Of a stretch of DNA of 64,000 nucleotides, positions 37,479-48,481 are shown piece after piece (the stretch's first letter is position 1; each line of letters opens with the position of its first letter). Source of the DNA: Choanephora cucurbitarum (Eukaryota > Mucoromycota > Mucoromycetes > Mucorales > Choanephoraceae); the NCBI GenBank assembly GCA_025331435.1, contig JAIWNI010000126.1, forward strand, positions 1 through 64,000, in the 5' to 3' direction. Made by a program: the position numbers and the translations under genes. The notes under the pieces are model-generated. The model was not told the origin of the DNA. It did not search any database and was given only the letters and a program-made list of their open reading frames with translations.

Positions 37479-40400
37479 CTAGACATGTGAATACAACAAT
37501 CGGCTTTGAAAGAACGAATAATGATTCCAGAAGGTGCACTTGAAATTAAAAGAAATACCAAGAGACTCACATGCAATTTCATACATACTCGCTTGTGGCA
37601 ACGGCCAGGTCGGTTTAATTGCTCTTTTCATGCTCATAGTAATGAAATAATTGTCATTTACTAATTGCATAAGCAGAGGCATCTCTCTTTTTCTCTTTGT
37701 TTCTTGCTTAACAATTAGGGGCACGAAAGTACATGGTGGCGTATTCATATATTTTTTTTCGGCGTATGTAGCCATCAACCTTTGGAAAGTGTCAGCGGCC
37801 AACTGTGCACATCCTGGCAGGGTAAACCAATAGTCTTGGCCTGCATTGGCGAGTGACTTGTCGATTTTTTTGTATCCAATTTCGGCTTGCAGGCCAAAAC
37901 AAACAACTGACTTTAGCTCCTAAAATTCTACAAAAACGTTTAGGTGTTTTTTGTAAAAACTTGTGCATTCGTCTTTGCCTTCGTCCATTGTCAAGAGAAA
38001 GTCTCTCATCATGATCTTCACCTCCCAAAACTTCTATTCATCCCCAAACAGCTGCAAAGCCAAAGCTGGGAAACCACAGAAGCCATTGCCACGTACATTG
38101 ATGGCAGCAGTGTACCAATTCCTCTCTATGGATGGATTTATCTGCTCAATAAGAGACAGATACTCTTTTTTTTTATTTTCAACGACTCATCATCACTCGA
38201 GCTTTTCTCCACTTCTTTTCTTTCTACTTTTACTGATGATACAAGTTTAGATACGAGTTAGTAGACGCTAGAGTGTTAGTAAGTAACATACATCTTATCT
38301 TTTCATTGTCGCTTATCTTCTGTTTTTTATTCTTTTCTGTCTTTTCTACCTCCTTATCTATCTTTATCTTCTTTCCTCTTTCTTTAGCTGCTTCCTTCAA
38401 GTTTTCTTTGATAATTTCAATACCATTTCCATTTCTCTTCGAAAGCTTTGGTCTTCCTTGTGAACACTTGGCAAAGTAGGTGCTTTGACATTACTAATAT
38501 CGTTTGGAACTAATTCTTTAATAAGCTTCTCCATACTATCAAAAATGTCTTGTTTTTCTTGGTACGTCTTGCTGTTCAAAAAGATTTCGTATACTTGGTT
38601 TCGCAAGTGTTCATAGTCAATGAAAAATTCTTTTGAACTACATCTTGATATCTCGTTGAGAAATTTCCATCAGCAATTGTTTTAGCCTCAGGGCAACCAA
38701 CTTTTTGAACCAGCAAAAATGTTAGCCTTTAGTAGCGATTTTGTATTTGTTTATTTATCATTGTTGTTGTACCATCTTTGTTCATGTAATAAATGTGCCA
38801 TTTAGGATGAACGAAGTCAAGCTTGACTTGTACGTGCTCTTCAACACATTTCGCCGGCTCGTGTCGGCAATGCAATTTCCACACCTTGACAAAGCAAGAG
38901 CAGACAGGACTCAATATGCCTTTTTGCTTCTTTTTTAGTCTTTTGGCCAATTGATTTCTTATCTTAACTAGCGCAAATTTATTGATTACTCTATACACAG
39001 GCTTGAACATATCTCTAACTTCACTGGTGAGAAGAGAGACAAGGGTGGACATACATTCCCTCTCCATTTGAGACTTTTAGTAGTAGTCCTTCAGAATTGA
39101 AGTTAGCAAGACTTGAAAAACTATAAACTTGCTGCGAAACTTACTCGTATCTTGTACCATTCATCAATTTTGTCAGTAACTGGACCCAGCTTGCCCTTTG
39201 AAGAGCCGATATAGCCTTTTATTGCTGAGTGAGTTCCCTCTACTCTGTTTGTAGATCTGATGTTCATATGAGAATGCTTGTTTGCATAGTAACTTCCCCA
39301 TTGAACTTCTACTTTAATCATATTTCAAATAAAGCAGAAACAAATCATTGAGAGTATTTCCATATTTAATATTAACAGCAAGACTTACAAATCAAATATT
39401 CAAAACATGTCTTTTTGTTAATCTAAAGCCCCTCCTTGTTCAAAAATCTACGTAAGCTTTTTTGGCTTCTTCATGATCTTCTTTAGTAGTACAAACACGA
39501 GCAATTGTAAAAAGCAAGCTTCGATGTTCTGCTTCATAGTTGTCACAAGCATCCACTAAGTAATAACAAAATATTCAGATTCTATTCCAATTTCCTTATA
39601 GTATTAGCTGAGTATCTCGCTTACCGGTAAAACTTCGGTGGATCTCTTTCACAAACTTATCTCTGAAATGTGGTTTTATATGTATGTAACAGAGCAATTG
39701 AGCAGACTTAGGAGATACATTACTTAAAGCCCCGTAAAGAGCAGCGTCATTGTCAGTTACAAAGACACTGGGCAAGTCAAACTGTTTGGCTGTAGGTCCA
39801 GATGGCCAAACAATCTCTCAATTGCTCTAAAACCCACTTATAGTTAGGCTTAATCTCTCTGTCCATCCAAGCAGCAGCGACAGGAATGACGAAGTTGACA
39901 AGAGCATACAGATGGCAGTTGCTCTTGTAAGTGGCATCCACAACGACAGACTCAGGAAGCTTGCGCAATTAAAGAATTGCGCTGTCTCTGATAAAGAAAA
40001 CGGCCGTGATTCCGTTTTTCTTTATTCGTCGTGTAGCGAACATTGTACTTTTTGTGTTGCAAATCAGTAACAAATGAAATCATGCCAGAACCAGAGCGGA
40101 ATTGCTGTTGCATATTCGTCGAATCCTTCTGTTTTATATAATCAATTTTCTGGACTTGAAGCATCTTATTCAAGTGTCACATTAGTTAGCTATGCTTTAT
40201 TCTGGTGATAGCTTCGACACACATATCCCTAACACAACAAAAGGATTGTTTTTCTGCAATAGTAAAATTGGCTTTTCAAGGACATCAGCGTCAAGTTTTC
40301 GGTGCGAATGATAGGTCGGAGGATCGTTTACAATACGATGGCTGTGGCTGCCATCAACACATCTCACGGTAACAGCCTTTCTAACTGGGGATAATTTAGC

Positions 40401-40737
40401 TTCAATAACACAAGGACAATCAAATTTCAGGCTTTCTTTTTTGTTTTCCTTGGACTTTGAATTGTTATCATTGTTGACAGGATCAGCATCAGAAACTTTC
40501 TTGAATTGTCTGTAGACCTTTCCATGTCTACAAATCATTCCAATTTTTTGCTCTTTTTGACTTGATTTGTCAGTTGTGATTGGACAAAGATACTTTCTGC
40601 CCAATTCTTGAGCAAGGATACGTAGTTTATCACTATCCGAAAATTCTTTGCCGACATGAAACAATTTCCCCATTTCTTCATTCATCAATGCACAGACCTT
40701 TAAGTCCTTTTTAGTGCAATGAAGGAAACTTTCCCAC
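37479..40737 (-). pseudogene. MULE transposase with C-terminal OTU-like domain
   Basis: N-terminal part (40737-40200) has a FAR1/GCM-type DNA-binding layout (MICRHGKVYRQF, CPCVIEAK, RCVDGSHSHRI). The MULE core follows in shifted frames with VVVDATYKSNCHLYAL (first Asp), PSVFVTDNDAALYGAL (second Asp, about 39760), CYIHIKPHFRDKF, and a helical C-terminal part ending VKAPTLPS near 38470. Downstream, 38160-37560 reads in one frame INPSIERNW, NVRGNGFCGFPALALQLFGDE, FWEVKIMMRDFL, then MQLVNDNYFITM. This is the OTU cysteine-protease pattern (DGNCGFRALA ... NNHF) seen in some MULEs. The catalytic Asp (GNGFC for GDGNC) and His (NDNYF for NNHF) are replaced while Cys remains. At least two stops interrupt the OTU part and more interrupt the core. 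Confidence 0.75.
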
Positions 40738-40823
40738 TAATCTTTCCTTCGTATTCTTCTTTATTGCTTGAAAAATCTTCGCCATTGCTTCCATACTCGA
40801 TACGTTTGCTGACAACTAGCTCT

Positions 40824-40975
40824 TATTGTAAAAAAAAAATTTTCGCCGAAAACCCCGCAAAAAACCTCTTCTCAAAGGTTTTTTAGAGGTTTAACCATTA
40901 ATTAGCCTTTTGTCAGAAGCTTCTGTTGGGTTTCAGTTGACCTTTTAATTTAAGGCTTTTTGAGGGTTCAAGTTA
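40824..40975 (+). repeat. Solitary CACTG-family terminal fragment
   Basis: About 150 bp closely matching the reverse complement of the right end of the CACTG element at 60600-60751. Shared segments include cgccgaaa, cccgcaaaaaacc, taattagccttttgtcag, tctgttgggt and ttgacctttt. It starts ttattgtaaaaaaa in place of cactgtaaaaaaa. No partner terminus is found nearby; it is a remnant of a second copy. Confidence 0.75.
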
Positions 40976-41442
40976 TATCTTTTTTCTTAATATTTCAGGG
41001 GTCTTCTGAGACACCTTTTCTTTTTGGGCGAAAATAATTAAATCAAAAGGTTTTTTAGGAATATTTTTCAAAGTATTTTTACCAGTTGATTTTACAATAA
41101 TGATTTTATTCAATCAAATGTTCTATAAATAATCATGCATATTGAGCGCATTTTCATAACTTTTTTTATTTTCTTAAAAATAAATTTTTTGAACAACCAA
41201 TATAATGTGCGTATTTTTCTTAGAAAATTTTTAAATTTAGAAGGTGCGAGTTAATAAGACTGAAATCTGACTTTATAATACTGCTCGAATATGCAGGAAC
41301 TTTTTGATCTTTTCAAATCAAATCAATAAAAGACCAAATTTTACTTGCCGTCAAAATAAAAAATTGTCTTTTTGTATAAGAATCGTTTTATCATACAGCA
41401 ATCATCTTCTGTCTCAAACACTACTTTGGAGTTCAATCTTGT
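40976..41442. other. AT-rich spacer upstream of the Crypton pseudogene
   Basis: Very AT-rich, with aggttttttagg-type motifs like those in CACTG-element subterminal regions up to about 41080. No ORF. Confidence 0.5.
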
Positions 41443-43861
41443 AATGGAAGCCTTGATCATCAAAGTGCGTCCCAGTACAGCACTGGCCTACAGAACGCTA
41501 TTAGAGCATTGGAAGGTAAGCTTTAATATCAGCTTTTGTTTTGGTTCTTGAAATGTGTCTGTCTGTCATTCTTACCTCTGATACCATCTATTTTGTAAGA
41601 ATTCTGTGATAACAATCGACGCAGATTCCCTGTTGATCCAATGTATACTTATACTGTTGATCCAATGTATACTTATACTGTTGATCCTACCGAATTTGTT
41701 CTTGCATTTTCCAAGGAATTCGTTTTGAAGCGCACTTGCAAAAAAAGCGTCTCAATGATGTTTGATGTTCGTGTGCAAATTGGTTTGAGAAACACTGAAG
41801 CTGTAGAAGAGGCTGAATCTTCTTTGGCTTTAATTCAAAGTAATGTACAAATGTTATATTAATATGATTTATGGTAATTAACTAATTCTTTAAATTAGTG
41901 GCAGAGAATGCTCCCTCAACAAAAGATGGCAAGAAAGTACTCGAAGTCCCTTTGGGCATTAAAGCCATTGGAAAGTACAAGAAGACCCTCATGTTTCTAC
42001 ACGAGTTCCAATCTGAGCGCCAAGAGGTTTCATGGACATCTCCCAAGAAGACGAAGCAGCTATTTAACTTGTTGAAGAAGCATGAGCGTGATCCGGTCTA
42101 TGATCAGGTCAACATCAGTGCCAACAGAGCTGCTCACTGCGTCATCCGCGATTCGTACAAGTCAGGTGAATTCATAAGAATCTTGAGAGCTCTTTAGGAC
42201 TCCAACGGCCGAACAAGTCTTAGAGAGATGTTCTCAATCTCTTCTTGCCACCACATGTTGCTTTGAGACCAAGAGTTCAGAAATTTGAACTTTGCCGATT
42301 GTTTCTGTACAATAGTACCCATGAAACAACATAGAGGATCTCAAAAAGCAGTAGCTCTGGTTTTTACTTGAGATAAGGGTAAAACCTTGTAAAAAGGAGA
42401 GACAAAGTTCGCTTGTGCTATGCGCCATGAAAACATCTTTAGATGTCCTATTAGTGCTTTTGGATTTTTGATGCTCAGCCTTCTTCAGGTAAAATAATAA
42501 TCTGATCTACTCAATGTTATATCGAATCATCGTAACTAAATTCATACCATCAAAACATTAAAACGGCGACTTTTTAAAAGAAAATAGATGCCAATTTTGG
42601 AAGGTTTTGCGTGGATGTGCTGATCCTGAGAAGAGTATCAATAACACTCAACAATGGAATACCGCTAAAAGCGCACTAATCGATTAAGGGGTATTCACCA
42701 CAAGAGTTACTCATGGCGGTCGTCACGCCGGTGTAATCGATGCCGAATCATTGGGTATACCTTTGGACTTAATTAAGCGTGGAGGAGGTTGAAAGGATCG
42801 TCTTGGCCTATTGGAGACTCACTACTTGGGAAAGCTTCCTTCCCAATTTGCGAGGGGTATGGCTGGGTTCTAGGAGAAACCTTTTTTTCTTGGCAAGAAA
42901 CAGCGTCAATCTATCAGTGGAGCTACAGAGAATGATCTTTCCTTGGATCGAAAGTTATTTCGTAGATAACAATGCCGGGTGATTGCTGTGTGTGATCGTG
43001 AGATGCACGATTTTGACGAAAATGAAGATGGAGATGACAATATCATCAATGTGGAGGTTTAAGAGGAACCTCTTTAGTTTGTTGAACAAGATGGACTGAT
43101 TCGTGCGCAAAGAAGATGTCAAAAAGGAAAACAAAAGGCATCCCAGAGCAATTTTGATACGGCCAAAGAGAGTTTTCACGACTTTTAATCCGATGCCGAA
43201 GAATAATTTTACAGGAAGCAGCCGTTTATATACATTTGTCTCGCTATAACAGCTTATTAACTTTAATGATAGAATTTTTTCGTGTGGTCTCTTCAAGATC
43301 TTTCAACAAAACATCGTGGCTGCTATCAACAACCCTTCTCTCGACAGACTACAAGAGTATGAAAATGCAATGCCCGAAATAGTTGATGCAAGCAAAGATC
43401 TTGCCAATCGAATAGGAATGGTGCACAATAAGCTCATCCGTGGACAACAGAAGCAGGAAGAAGAGTTGCGAGATATCAAGGAGAAACTAAATGACCAGAA
43501 TGTATTCAACAACAGCTTCAACAGCTTGATGCATCATATTATCGAAGATCAACAAATGCTAATGCTTCAACAGCAATGCTTGAACTCAAAGCTCGATCTC
43601 TTACTGGCGTCCAAGGCAGCTACTGACTTGGCCCAGTCGTCATCTCCCAACACCTTCGCATCTTCTGATGTACCTACCCCTTCCACTCCTTCAGCACCTT
43701 CCTTTCCTTCCACATCTTCCTTTCTTTCAGCACATTCCTTTTCTACTTCTAATATGCCTTTTTTTAATATGCCCTTTCACCATCAAAATGTAGCCGTTCC
43801 TTCAATTCAACCTGCTCCTACTCTTTCCAATCATCCCAATCCTGTTTCTCGCTCTTCCTAA
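41443..43861 (+). pseudogene. Crypton-type tyrosine recombinase with coiled-coil tail
   Basis: Starts MEALIIKVRPSTALAYRTLL with a first intron (about 41516-41599) and a second (about 41841-41899), both in frame. The N-terminal domain carries LKRTCKKSVS, then IGKYKKTLMFLHEFQ. The catalytic half gives LREMFSISSCHHMLL, LNFADCF, DKGKT, ACAMRHENIFRCPISAFGF, and after a third intron (about 42490-42580) THGGRHAGVIDAESLGI, LETHYLGKLPSQFARGMAGF and FPWIE. These correspond to the arginine, H-x-x-R and nucleophilic tyrosine blocks of Cryptons. The final part (43316-43861) is a coiled coil then a Ser/Pro-rich tail. In-frame stops at about 42195, 42258, 42368, 42385, 42686 and 42790 sit where Arg, Gln or Trp would be expected. 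A 24-bp tandem duplication (VDPMYTYT twice) is at 41634-41681. Confidence 0.75.
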
Positions 43862-43895
43862 CTTCGACCAAAGAAAAAAGATAGATGGATTAGCT

Positions 43896-43984
43896 TGTTG
43901 AGATATTAAATAATCGTAATCTGAATTTAAATAAAATCATCTTTTTCAGCTCAATCTATACGTTACACTACCCTCATCTTTACA
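43896..43984 (+). repeat. 5' LTR (89 bp)
   Basis: TG...CA ends; four mismatches to the 3' LTR. Unusually short for an LTR. Confidence 0.92.
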
Positions 43985-44002
43985 TGGTGAGGCTACCATT
44001 CT
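43985..44002 (+). promoter_or_regulatory. Putative primer-binding site
   Basis: Immediately after the 5' LTR: tggtgaggctaccattct. TGG directly at the LTR end fits the CCA 3' end of a tRNA primer; the tRNA species was not identified. Confidence 0.45.
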
Positions 44003-44237
44003 AACAACTAGAAAATCAACTACTCCACCACTACCACCTCATTCAAAGCGACCGCGAAGAGCATCTGCACCAGTACCTCTTCCACACTTTACTCCATTCT
44101 CAAGCACCAATTATCTCGGACTCAAACTCCTTCCAATCTCTTCTCTTTTCCCTTCAAAATCCCATTTCGAACCATCATCACCAAACTCTTTTTATACAGC
44201 TCTTAATTCATTCGACACTTCACCAACACCAACAGAA

Positions 44238-45791
44238 ATGTCATCAGACTTTCCAACAAGTCCTCAACAAGTAGCAACATCTGATTTTGCTCTTTGTCTG
44301 CAACATGAAAGAGCTAAATCAATCCCAATGGCTCAGTATAATCTCAATGAGAGTCTTCGCATCTGGCTGTTCGACTTTGAGCAACAAGCAAAAATACACA
44401 GCATCGACAACATGGATCAATGTGAAATTTATTTGGCCAGATACATGCCAACATTAATTCAAAAGTGGATCCCAACTCTCAATCCATCAATCATACAATC
44501 ATGGAAAGAATCAAAGCAAGCACTTCTCAACCGTTTCGGTCTCCCGGAGGAAGTGGACAATCAGAGACTTCTACAAGATTTGAAACGCTGTAAACAATAA
44601 ACGAATGAATCAATTAGAATCCATGCTTCCAATTGAGAGAATCTTCTCAATCGTATCATTGAAAAGTATTCTAAAAATACTAAAATAACATTCTTCATTC
44701 AATCTCTTCATCAAAGATATACTAGATTTTCACTCACTTCTTTAGTAGAGGCAATGAATCTAGACACGGTGGCCAAGATTACCGACAAAGCCATTGCCTT
44801 GGAAGACAGAGCAAAATTACCTGACCAACCTCAATTGGACAGCAATGAACCAACTCCTATGGATATTGATCACTTACAACGTCATAATTACAAAAGACAA
44901 CACCAAAAGAGGCCATTCAATCAAAATAACAAGCACCAAACCACCAATCAATCCTCATCATCTCATCAATTACGGGCATATGATAAGTTTGGTAATCCTA
45001 TCTGCGACTTATGCAAGGGTAAACATCGTACGAAAGACTGCCGAAAGAGGGATAGCACTCACAAGCGCAACACATATCAGCACAATACTCAATCCCACCA
45101 ACGCCACAGACGTGATATCAACAACCTATCAGTCGAAGATACGAATTCTTCCGAAGCAATTACATCATCAAGAACATCATCACAGACTTCTTTTGATATT
45201 GCACATATTGCAGCCAAAGACAAGAATAAGTTACCCCAATCTACATTGACTATTAACAATTTACATTTTGCAGCTTTATGGGACTCGGGTGCAGCAGTAA
45301 CAGCAATTGATGACAACACCACTAAACAATTAGGGTTAAACGTTGACAACTCAAAACAAATCCTATACCGTGATGTCAACAACAACATTCAACATATTGT
45401 GGGAACAACACCGTTTCAATTTTGTGGAGTGACAATTGAAGCTCATGTCATTAAAGGTTTATCTAAGCCTATCATCTTGGGCTGGGATACTTTACCTCAA
45501 CTAAAGGGTGTCCTTGACGCCAGCAATGATACTATCACAATCAAGGTCAACAACAAACAAATAAAAATACCACTCAACAGTCAACAACATTCTATTCAGG
45601 CTATGGAAGAAACAACAGACATACTCAACATGATCAAGACAGAATTTCATGACATCATAGCTCAAACCCCCAATAAACCTTCGGTTATACATTTGGTAGA
45701 ATTTTCCATTGGTACAGGAAATAGTCCACCTGTATTTGCAAAACCCAGAACCTTCCATCCGGTTCTAGAAGCAAAGGTTAATCAAAACTAG
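44238..45791 (+). pseudogene. Gag and protease of the Ty3-type element
   Basis: One frame with stops near 44598 and 44634. The capsid part includes IWLFDFEQQAKIHSI and YMPTLIQKWIPTL, then a basic nucleocapsid with a zinc knuckle CDLCKGKHRTKDC whose spacing is CX2CX3HX4C, one residue shorter than the usual CX2CX4HX4C. The aspartic protease active site is seen as ALWDSGAAVTAI (Asp-Ser-Gly) at about 45274, with a flap and ILGWDTL downstream. A one-base frameshift near 45788 separates it from the polymerase frame. Confidence 0.85.
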
Positions 45792-45796
45792 AAGAA

Positions 45797-47905
45797 ATGG
45801 TGTCCGATGGAATTATGATCAAGGTAGACTTTTCAAACTGGGCATCCAATGTCAGACCGGTAGAAAAACCAGATGGGTCCATTAGGGCCTGTGGCAACTA
45901 TGTCGCTTTGAACAAAATCACGCTTCCTATACAATATCCCTTCGTCAACATTCACGAGGCTTTACAGAGCTTGGGTAACGCAATCATATTCACTAAACTA
46001 GATTTAGCATCAGGATATTATCAGATACCGATTAAGGAAAGTGACAAGGAAAAAACTACGCTGGTCACAAAGAGCGGCTCCTATGTCTTTAATGTGATGC
46101 CCTTTGGTCTCAAAAATGCCCCCATGGTCTTCCAAAACTTGATGGATCGCGTCTTAGGTGCGTACAGATTCTCTTTTGCCATCGCCTACATGTATAATAT
46201 CATTATCTTCTCTCCATCAATTAAGGAACACGTCAATCACATTCGTTTGGTACAAGAGCGACTTCGATTTGCAAAGCTATCCATTTAAATGAGCAAGTGC
46301 CAGTGGCTACTACCCAGTGTAGAATACCTAGGTTTCGTCATTTCAAAAGAAGGAGTCAAAGGAAACCCTGAAAAACTAAAACCAATTGTCAATTACCCAA
46401 CACCTACAAACTTACAAGAGTTGGAAAGATTCTTAGGCATGGCTGGAGTTTATCAAAAATTCATATCGCAATATCAAGTTAAAGCAGAACCCTTAAGAAG
46501 ATTCAAGAAGAAAGACGCGGAATATATATGGACACAAGAACAAGAGCAGGCATTTCAAACACTAAAAAAGGATTTGTGCTTATTACCTACACTAAAACAA
46601 CCAGATTTTAATAGACCATTTGAATTGCATTGTGATGCAGCCAGTAAAACAGGAACTGCCGTTATACTCTGTCAACGTTACTCAGGCCATCCCTGCCCTC
46701 TCTCTTATGCCTCTAGATCTCTCACCACACATGAACAAAAATACTCAATCCAAGAATTAGAATGCTTAGCAGTCATTTTCGGTATCAAAAAACACAGACA
46801 ATATCTTGAGCAGAGTACTTTCACTATTTTCACAGATCATTCCTCATTACAATGGGTAATGAACACCAAAGAAGATAAACAAGCAAGGATCTGGAGATGG
46901 TGCATGTTCTTGCAATCTTATGATTTCAAGGTTATCTATATTCCGCGAAAGACAAACTTTGCAGCTGACGCGTTATTAAGGCACCCACTACCAATAACTA
47001 ACAATGCAAAGGACGAAGTTAATTAGAATGAAGAACAACAGAAAGATGCCAACATCAGCAAAATTAAACAAGACATACAACAACATCCAATATATACAAT
47101 ACAAAATAATACATTTTACAAGATACAAAAACACAACAATCCAAATAGAAACAAACTATACATAGTAGTACCAAAACAGAAGATCAATTATACATTACAA
47201 CAATATCATGATTCACCGTTCGCAGGACATTTCGGTTACAAGAAGACAATAGCAAAAATAAAACAACATCAACTCTGGTGGCCCAGTATTAAAGATGATG
47301 CGAGAAAACACTGCAAACAGTGTGAAGTATGTCAACAAGCAAAAGGTTCAAAAATACAGTAATATCATCACGGCTCAACAATGGGAGAAGCACCATTTGC
47401 AAGAGTAGCCCTCGATTTCTGGGGAAAAGTACCACCAGACGTCCAAGGAAAAAGATATATATTAGTGTGTATTGACACTTATACTTGATATGTGGAATTG
47501 TATGCAGTACAAACAACAAGTTATGAAGAAATAGTCAAGACGTTCTTTACACGGTTTATTCTTAGACATGGCGTCCCAAAGGAAATCATGACAGACAATG
47601 GACCTCCCTTCTCAGGCATATTCTTTGAACAATTAACACAACTCCTAGGATCAAGAAACCTATTCACACCAGCGTACCACCCACAATCAAATGGAATTGT
47701 AGAACGTTTCATGAACACTTTAAGAAGACTCATCCTGACCTACACGGAACAAGCAAGCATTACAAGAACATGGTCACAACATCTGCGAATAATACAATTT
47801 GTATACAATACCACTATCCACGCAGCAACAAATCAACACCATTCTTTTAACACATGGAAGACACCCAAGAACACCTCTCATACTATCAAAGCAACAAATA
47901 TTTGA
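45797..47905 (+). pseudogene. Pol (RT, RNase H, integrase) of the Ty3-type element
   Basis: RT: PVEKPDGSIRACGNYVALNK, TKLDLASGYYQIPI (first catalytic Asp kept) and VMPFGLKNAPMVFQNLMD. The YxDD position, however, reads AYMYNIIIF, so both catalytic Asp are lost. RNase H: ELHCDAASKTG, SIQELECLAVI, IFTDHSSLQW and NFAADALLRHP. Integrase: the HHCC finger (YHDSPFAGHFG ... CKQCEVC), then ALDFWG, MTDNGPPFSG and NGIVERFMNTLRR (D, D, E). Stops in the same frame occur at about 46286, 47024, 47360 and 47486. A further frame at 48042-48224 carries the integrase C-terminus (LKLDWIGPFTIIRI). Confidence 0.9.
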
Positions 47906-48392
47906 ACACTACCAATCGACCACTTAAGAATTTGCAATTAACTGACAAAAATCACTCAACCAAGCCTTTGATCTCATAGACTCATTGAAAACGAAAAATC
48001 CAACTGCACAACAATAACAATACCAAGTCAATGAAAAAGTTATGTTATTTGATCAATCTCTCACAACGAAGACAAAATCAAGAAAATTAAAGCTTGACTG
48101 GATCGGACCATTCACTATCATAAGAATTACATCAAAGTCAACAGTAGACATGAAAGAGGATGCAACCCAAAAGACTGTATACAACATTCATGTTTCAAGA
48201 ATCAAGCCACATCACACAACATAACTACCACCAAACAACTCAAGCTTTTTCCCACAAGGTTTTAATGCGAGGATAAATTTCATTCTATATTATTATTATT
48301 ATACTTATCTTTATTCTTCAATCATACTTATCATTATTCTTTTATTATTCTTATTTGTTATTTTATATGTATATTCTATCACACCATTGGGA

Positions 48393-48481
48393 TGTTGAGA
48401 TATTTAATAATCGTAATCTAAATTTGAATAAAATCATCTTTTTCACCTCAATCTATACGTTACACTACCCTCATCTTTACA
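48393..48481 (+). repeat. 3' LTR (89 bp)
   Basis: Direct repeat of the 5' LTR, 95.5% identical by eye count, ending ...catctttaca and followed by the AGCT target duplication. Confidence 0.92.

Larger units (their letters stand above)
43896..48481 (+). mobile_element. Ty3/gypsy-type LTR retrotransposon, degenerate
   Basis: Two 89-bp LTRs (43896-43984 and 48393-48481), 85 of 89 bases identical, begin TGTTGAG and end TTTACA. They are flanked by a 4-bp duplication AGCT (43892-43895 and 48482-48485). Internal order is gag with zinc knuckle, protease, RT, RNase H, integrase, which is the Ty3 order. Total 4586 bp. The coding frames contain several stops and at least two frameshifts. Confidence 0.92.

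Noticed and set aside
37792..38028. Basic ORF suggestive of a TnpB/Fanzor-like RRK motif
   Set aside because: It is the shadow frame of the OTU-like domain, which reads far better in the other minus-strand frame.
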